IMG/VR virus record: IMGVR_UViG_3300008267_006518
Span: 1 to 32,370 of that record
DNA from: a virus
Strand: one strand, 5' to 3'
DNA length: 32,370 nt
Positions 28,692 through 32,370 of the stretch are shown piece after piece. The notes under the pieces are model-generated. The model saw only the letters and a list, made by a program, of their open reading frames with translations, was not told the DNA's origin and did no database searches. Position 1 is the first letter of the stretch; each line of letters starts with the position of its first letter. A program made the position numbers and the translations under genes.

Positions 28692-28723
28692 AAAAAGGGA
28701 TAATAATTTTATCCCTTTTTTTA
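28692..28723 (+). terminator. Intrinsic terminator
   Basis: Perfect 12-bp stem AAAAAGGGATAA / TTATCCCTTTTT with a 5-base loop and further T. It ends the tiny Cys-rich gene; the symmetry could also work in the other direction. Confidence 0.8.
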
Positions 28724-28735
28724 TATTTATATAAT

Positions 28736-29515
28736 ATGGCAAACAAAAGAATTACAATTGATCCAAAAGTTGACACACAACTTAAAAAGTTTGCTAGTAT
28801 AATTTCAAAAAATTATAAAAAGTTTACAAATTTTACCAAAATAGGTGAGATTTTATTTACCAACGACTCAGGTGATAATGGTTTTGTTCAAGTATTTGCC
28901 AAATATAAATTCGAGGATGAAGGATTATTGTTAGGCGACAAGATCGATGAATTAAAAATTTATGTTAAAGCGTCTCCAAGTCAAAAAAGTGTATACAATG
29001 GTCTTTATCACGAAATGTTACACGCAACAGATCCTGAATTTTTTAGTGAAGATTATTGGGAAGGTTATGATCCCGAAGAAGATGCGAGTTATTATGGTCA
29101 TAATTTAGAATTCAGAACAATGACAAATGAATTTTTAAATGCTCTGTTTAATACATTTAAAGAAAAATTGAAGGGGTCTAGTTCTTTGACCAAAAAAAGA
29201 TTGCACGATTCATTAACCAACATTGTCAATTATTATTTACACGATGAACCTTTAACTGATTTTTCATCTGATCTGTTGGATTACTCTGCCGGTGTAACAA
29301 AATACTCTGATAGTAAACTCAAAGATTTTTATTCAAGAACGCAATTAGAATATCCTGGAGAATATACTTTTACCGTATCATCTTTTAAAAGAGAAAAATT
29401 ACCATTATTTATCAGGGGTTATTTAAATAAAGTAAAGGAACACAACCCAACTCAGTGGTCAAATTTTATGTCAACTTTACTTTCAACAAGGGAAGAAATA
29501 TCTGATTTATTCTAA
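28736..29515 (+). CDS. Putative zinc metallopeptidase (HExxH)
   Basis: 259 residues. VYNGLYHEMLHATDPEFF contains HEMLH (His92, Glu93, His96), the zincin motif; a third ligand may come from the following GHNLEFRTMTNEF. The family uses the two His and the Glu to bind zinc and activate water for peptide cleavage. No signal peptide, so it acts in the cytosol or in the virion. The early part (TIDPKVDTQLKKFASIISKN) is helical. It is similar in size to the next gene, and both read in the same direction. Substrate unknown; the non-motif parts are not recognised. Confidence 0.6.
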   Translation: MANKRITIDPKVDTQLKKFASIISKNYKKFTNFTKIGEILFTNDSGDNGFVQVFAKYKFEDEGLLLGDKIDELKIYVKASPSQKSVYNGLYHEMLHATDPEFFSEDYWEGYDPEEDASYYGHNLEFRTMTNEFLNALFNTFKEKLKGSSSLTKKRLHDSLTNIVNYYLHDEPLTDFSSDLLDYSAGVTKYSDSKLKDFYSRTQLEYPGEYTFTVSSFKREKLPLFIRGYLNKVKEHNPTQWSNFMSTLLSTREEISDLF

Positions 29516-29565
29516 TTTTCTATTTAGAAATAATTCTATTTTCTTTATTCATTTAAAAAAAAGTT

Positions 29566-30345
29566 ATGGTTTATCAAAATACTGAACATAGATCTGGTTT
29601 AATGAATTTAATATCCGAGTTTATTGTTAAATTATTAAATGAAGACAATAATACAAAAACAAATATATCTGTTACCGATCACAAAAATTTTGTTGTAATC
29701 AATGGACAAACTGATTCAAAAAAAATTATGAGTGTTAATGATTTGAGAACATTGTTCACAAAAGAAATGAGTAATAGCACATCTTTATATGATATAAATA
29801 ATGTAAGTATTATTGATCTAATAGAATACAAAGAATCAAAAAATGTCGTGACTCCGAAGAATATGACATTTGTATTTTATAATTCTACTTTACCAAGATT
29901 TTCTCAAGAACAAATAGATAAAGTTATTGAATTGGAAAAAACCAATTACTCGGATGTTATATCATATGAGTTTGGAGTTATGTCTCTAACACCAAATGAA
30001 AATTATTTTCAATTGCCTTGTCAATCAAAATTTCCATACGGGTATTCATTAAACAATTGGAAAGGTATATTTCTTTATTTTGAATACATTAGTTTGAATG
30101 TTTTTCCAATGATAAAAGGATCTTCATTAAAGTTTGAGATTCAATCTGATATGTCATTTAATGTTACCTCTGACTCTTTATATGAGGCGGATAAAATTGA
30201 GTCAATGATCAAAGATGTTTTTGATATGAACTTGGGTGAATTCTTAACTAAGATTAATAATTATGATTTAACAAAAGATTGTCTTTTGTTTGTTGATAGA
30301 CCTTGGCTTATAAAAGATAGAGTCAGAGACGCTATTATTTTTTGA
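29566..30345 (+). CDS. Conserved-looking phage protein, 259 aa
   Basis: 259 residues. HRSGLMNLISEFIVKLLNED and NISVTDHKNFVVINGQTDSK resemble proteins I associate with T4-like phages of Bacteroidota and cyanobacteria, unassigned in function. The VTDHKNFVVINGxT phrase weakly recalls the start of S-adenosylmethionine synthetase-like folds, but the catalytic motifs of that enzyme are missing. Late segment FVDRPWLIKDRVRDAIIF is well defined. Converges on the glutaredoxin gene with an 11-base overlap. Confidence 0.6.
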   Translation: MVYQNTEHRSGLMNLISEFIVKLLNEDNNTKTNISVTDHKNFVVINGQTDSKKIMSVNDLRTLFTKEMSNSTSLYDINNVSIIDLIEYKESKNVVTPKNMTFVFYNSTLPRFSQEQIDKVIELEKTNYSDVISYEFGVMSLTPNENYFQLPCQSKFPYGYSLNNWKGIFLYFEYISLNVFPMIKGSSLKFEIQSDMSFNVTSDSLYEADKIESMIKDVFDMNLGEFLTKINNYDLTKDCLLFVDRPWLIKDRVRDAIIF

Positions 30346-30622
30346 GACTCTCTTTAATAATCTCAATACCTTGTTCGATACCTTCAAAGTCTCTATCGGG
30401 AGCAAACAACTTGGTCTTGGATAAGTCTTTAATATCTTCGATGATCATAAAAGCCGGAACAAAATCGTTTTCTGTTATTTCAACAAATAGTTTGTATTCT
30501 TCTTCGTATTCGTTGATGTCCCTGTCAAGAAAATCTATTTCATTTTCTTTTAATCCAGTTTTCATCTCATCACACCAAGGACATCCCTTCATTGTGAAAA
30601 GAATAAGTTGTTTCTGACTCAT
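30335..30622 (-). CDS. Glutaredoxin-like protein
   Basis: 95 residues. LILFTMKGCPWCDEMKTGLK has the CPWC redox site after the first beta strand; FVPAFMII carries the cis-proline; the remainder fits the thioredoxin fold. Glutaredoxins reduce disulfides with glutathione or a reductase and supply electrons to ribonucleotide reductase. The start overlaps the stop of the thioredoxin gene by ATGA, so the pair is coupled. Confidence 0.85.
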   Translation of the reverse strand: MSQKQLILFTMKGCPWCDEMKTGLKENEIDFLDRDINEYEEEYKLFVEITENDFVPAFMIIEDIKDLSKTKLFAPDRDFEGIEQGIEIIKESLKK

Positions 30623-30936
30623 AGGCTTTCAATCATTTTAACCATCTCGTTGATTGGTGGAACGCCTCTTCTAACTTCCACCTCTTCACCATCTTTATAA
30701 ACTTTGATGGTTGGAACCGCTCTTATATTTTCTGTCAAGATTGCTCTTTGGGTATCGTGGTCGATATTGACTTTGACCACTTTACCCGTTTCATATAATT
30801 TATATTTCTCATCCAACTGATCCAACATTTGGGAGAGCATCTTGCATGGCATGCATGTGTCACTATAAAAATCTACAATGAATGTTTCTTTATTTTGAAC
30901 CATTTCACTTAATTGATCTAAGTCTATGTTTTTCAT
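30619..30936 (-). CDS. Thioredoxin-like protein
   Basis: 105 residues. TFIVDFYSDTCMPCKMLSQM has a CxxC active site (CMPC instead of the usual CGPC) after the beta strand, and RAVPTIKVYKDGEEV has the conserved cis-Pro. Same fold as cellular thioredoxin but with Asp-Thr in front of the site instead of Trp. Probably reduces phage or host ribonucleotide reductase. It overlaps the upstream gene by 32 bases. Confidence 0.85.
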   Translation of the reverse strand: MKNIDLDQLSEMVQNKETFIVDFYSDTCMPCKMLSQMLDQLDEKYKLYETGKVVKVNIDHDTQRAILTENIRAVPTIKVYKDGEEVEVRRGVPPINEMVKMIESL

Positions 30937-31243
30937 TTCTATTTAAATTTGTTAAAAATAATATTATTTCATCAAGTTGTTTTGGTTGATGTAAAATCTT
31001 AACATCATACCTGTTTTCATTTTTAGATAAATATATAAAGAACCCTGAATTATGTGTATGAATTGATTCGAGTATGGTTAATTTGTTTTCCCCATTAAAC
31101 TCTGTTTTACAGATCTCAATTGGGAAGTTTTTTTCTTTAAGTTTTTGGGGTGTCAACTCATAACTAATATCAACATCCATCACTGAAAGTATCACACCTT
31201 CATTACTCTTTGTTTTGATATATTCTTCAAAAATTGAGTTCAT
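30905..31243 (-). CDS. Hypothetical protein, 112 aa
   Basis: 112 residues from the ATG at 31243, which overlaps the end of the PcfJ-like gene by 17 bases. Sequence such as NEGVILSVMDVDISYELTPQ and HNSGFFIYLSKNENRYDVKI suggests a small alpha/beta domain. Cytosolic, not recognised. Strong overlaps on both sides place it in the redox operon. Confidence 0.5.
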   Translation of the reverse strand: MNSIFEEYIKTKSNEGVILSVMDVDISYELTPQKLKEKNFPIEICKTEFNGENKLTILESIHTHNSGFFIYLSKNENRYDVKILHQPKQLDEIILFLTNLNRNEKHRLRSIK

Positions 31244-32370
31244 GCTCAATATGGTTATTATCATTTATATTTTCATCCCAGTCAAGATATCCCAAGTATG
31301 TTACCTTGGGTTTTAATCTTTTGGTTTGTCCGTTAGACAAAAATACATCAAGTTCATTGGTTTTAAATAGCTTGGATCTATTAATTTGTTTAGCCCTTTC
31401 ATCGATAACTTTTAGAACATTATCCCAATAATCTGGTAAATTTTGATTGAATCTACCTCTTGTCTGAACTCTGTTTAGGGTTAAATGTTTTTCTTCTGTT
31501 TTTTGAATTCTGAATTCAAGTGTTCCTCTTTCACTACCCTTTCTTACAGATACAATAAGTGACATACAACTTTTTGAATATGTTTTAACACAATGATTTT
31601 GAAATGAACTTTCCTCGTTATAATCTGATGACTTTATAAGAACCTTTGGTTGGTAAAGTCCCGATTCATCTTCAATGGGTTGTTCAAATACATTTACCAC
31701 AATATCATCAAATATTCTAACGATTTTGTTATTTGAATAAAATTCAACTTTGTCAGACCAATCCAAATGCTCTTCATTAAATGACTTCAGATCATTTGAT
31801 TTCCACTGAACAGGTTCATACTTATTGAGTTTATTATAGAAGTTTGGTAAATCCCAGCCATCAAAATAAAATCCGTTTTCATCAGGAAATTCAAATAATC
31901 TTGTTACATCCTCATCTGGTTTTTGGATCACAAAGTCATATCCAAATAAGGTGGTTGCAAAATTGAAAGAGTGGGTATTTGGAAATCCTTTTACTTTATG
32001 TAATATCTTACGAATTCTGTCACCTTTTAACTTGTTCCTTTTCATAAAGATATCAACAAGTTTATAGTCACTACTTTCAAGTTCCTTCTTTTTTGCAAGT
32101 GGAAACATTTTACTAAATATGAACCAATTATTTGGATACTTGATTCCTTTTCTTTTCAGGTAATTAAAGTAAGTTAGCTTATCAAGATCAATTGGTTGGT
32201 CAGTTGTGTAACCAGGAATATTTGATTTGAATATGTCATAAGCTTCCGCTAAGATCTCTGATCCTGATTTGGGATTCTTTTGATCTGTATAAAAGTCTGC
32301 ATAGTAATGTAAAAATAAAACACGGAACCTATTAAATGGTTCATCTGCAAAATAGTTTCGTTTTATTGAT
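31227..32370 (-). CDS. PcfJ-like protein, 5' end outside the window
   Basis: At least 381 residues; the frame is open to the window edge, so the start lies beyond 32370, and the ATG at 32108 is probably internal. The C-terminal part NHCVKTYSKSCMSLIVSVRK, then ERGTLEFRI and NRVQTRGRFNQNLP, matches the PcfJ-like family (HCVxxYxxxC...I.S.R....TLE......V.Q.rG..N) found in phages and conjugative elements, function unknown. The N-terminal part is helical and basic (NYLKRKGIKYPNNWFIFSK). Confidence 0.75.
   Translation of the reverse strand, partial: SIKRNYFADEPFNRFRVLFLHYYADFYTDQKNPKSGSEILAEAYDIFKSNIPGYTTDQPIDLDKLTYFNYLKRKGIKYPNNWFIFSKMFPLAKKKELESSDYKLVDIFMKRNKLKGDRIRKILHKVKGFPNTHSFNFATTLFGYDFVIQKPDEDVTRLFEFPDENGFYFDGWDLPNFYNKLNKYEPVQWKSNDLKSFNEEHLDWSDKVEFYSNNKIVRIFDDIVVNVFEQPIEDESGLYQPKVLIKSSDYNEESSFQNHCVKTYSKSCMSLIVSVRKGSERGTLEFRIQKTEEKHLTLNRVQTRGRFNQNLPDYWDNVLKVIDERAKQINRSKLFKTNELDVFLSNGQTKRLKPKVTYLGYLDWDENINDNNHIEHELNF

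Noticed and set aside
1-32370. Reassignment of a stop codon
   Set aside because: TAA ends most genes at positions consistent with neighbouring starts, and TGA and TAG also occur as stops; no protein reads through them in a conserved region, apart from the weak 13275-13376 case.
1-32370. CRISPR array, insertion sequence or integrase attachment site
   Set aside because: No regularly spaced repeats, no transposase or integrase and no terminal inverted repeats were seen.

Overview
The window reads as accessory sequence of a large, AT-rich tailed-phage genome infecting a Bacteroidota host. Small, tightly packed and often overlapping genes lie mostly on the minus strand. Several families are typical of phages: thymidylate synthase, DUF3310, a PcfJ-like protein, Nudix, DHH phosphoesterase, glutaredoxin, thioredoxin, a lytic transglycosylase, a peptidoglycan-binding protein and a solitary DNA methyltransferase. 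Host clues are promoters of the Bacteroidota form TTG-N18-20-TAnnTTTG, A-rich leaders without Shine-Dalgarno sites, and two secreted proteins with gliding/type IX-secretion-type C-terminal domains. No capsid, terminase or tail gene is recognised here, so the phage assignment is an inference from gene content.

Layout. 1-619: end of a flavodoxin-fold reductase (plus strand). 616-9112: minus-strand run with an acyl-CoA thioesterase, a 1109-residue CHU_C-domain surface protein, a DUF2452 protein, a lipoprotein, a 57-residue PspC protein, a broken thymidylate synthase gene and many small proteins. 9150-9476: a plus-strand island with its own promoter and two tiny membrane proteins. 9491-13571: an outer-membrane barrel, lipoproteins, a protein with a type IX-type sorting tail, and small proteins. 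13589-17654: an RNA-rich region with a tRNA-Leu-like gene, tRNA-Met(CAT), three related tRNA-like sequences with unusually long middles, and a compact folded RNA, interleaved with small genes and a metallophosphatase. 17652-18710: small genes including a CDGSH iron-sulfur protein.

18772-19927 is the most remarkable part. It is about 1.1 kb without a credible gene, with a perfectly spaced promoter at one end, a strong intrinsic terminator at the other and many local hairpins between. It looks like a giant structured noncoding RNA of the GOLLD/ROOL kind, which are known from phages and often sit near tRNAs. Family membership was not tested.

20060-22035 (mostly plus strand): a secreted MORN-repeat protein, Nudix (minus), DUF192, a membrane protein and a lytic transglycosylase. 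22015-28373 (minus): DHH phosphoesterase, peptidoglycan-binding protein, lipoprotein, DUF5856-like protein, DNA methyltransferase, DUF3310 and hypothetical proteins. 28507-30345 (plus): a tiny Cys-rich protein with terminator, an HExxH protein and a conserved-looking phage protein. 30335-32370 (minus): glutaredoxin, thioredoxin, a small protein and a PcfJ-like protein cut by the window end.

The genes suggest three themes: nucleotide and redox metabolism (thyA remnant, Nudix, DUF3310, Grx/Trx, CDGSH), remodelling of the host surface (at least nine exported proteins), and an RNA-based module (tRNAs, tRNA-like RNAs and the giant RNA).
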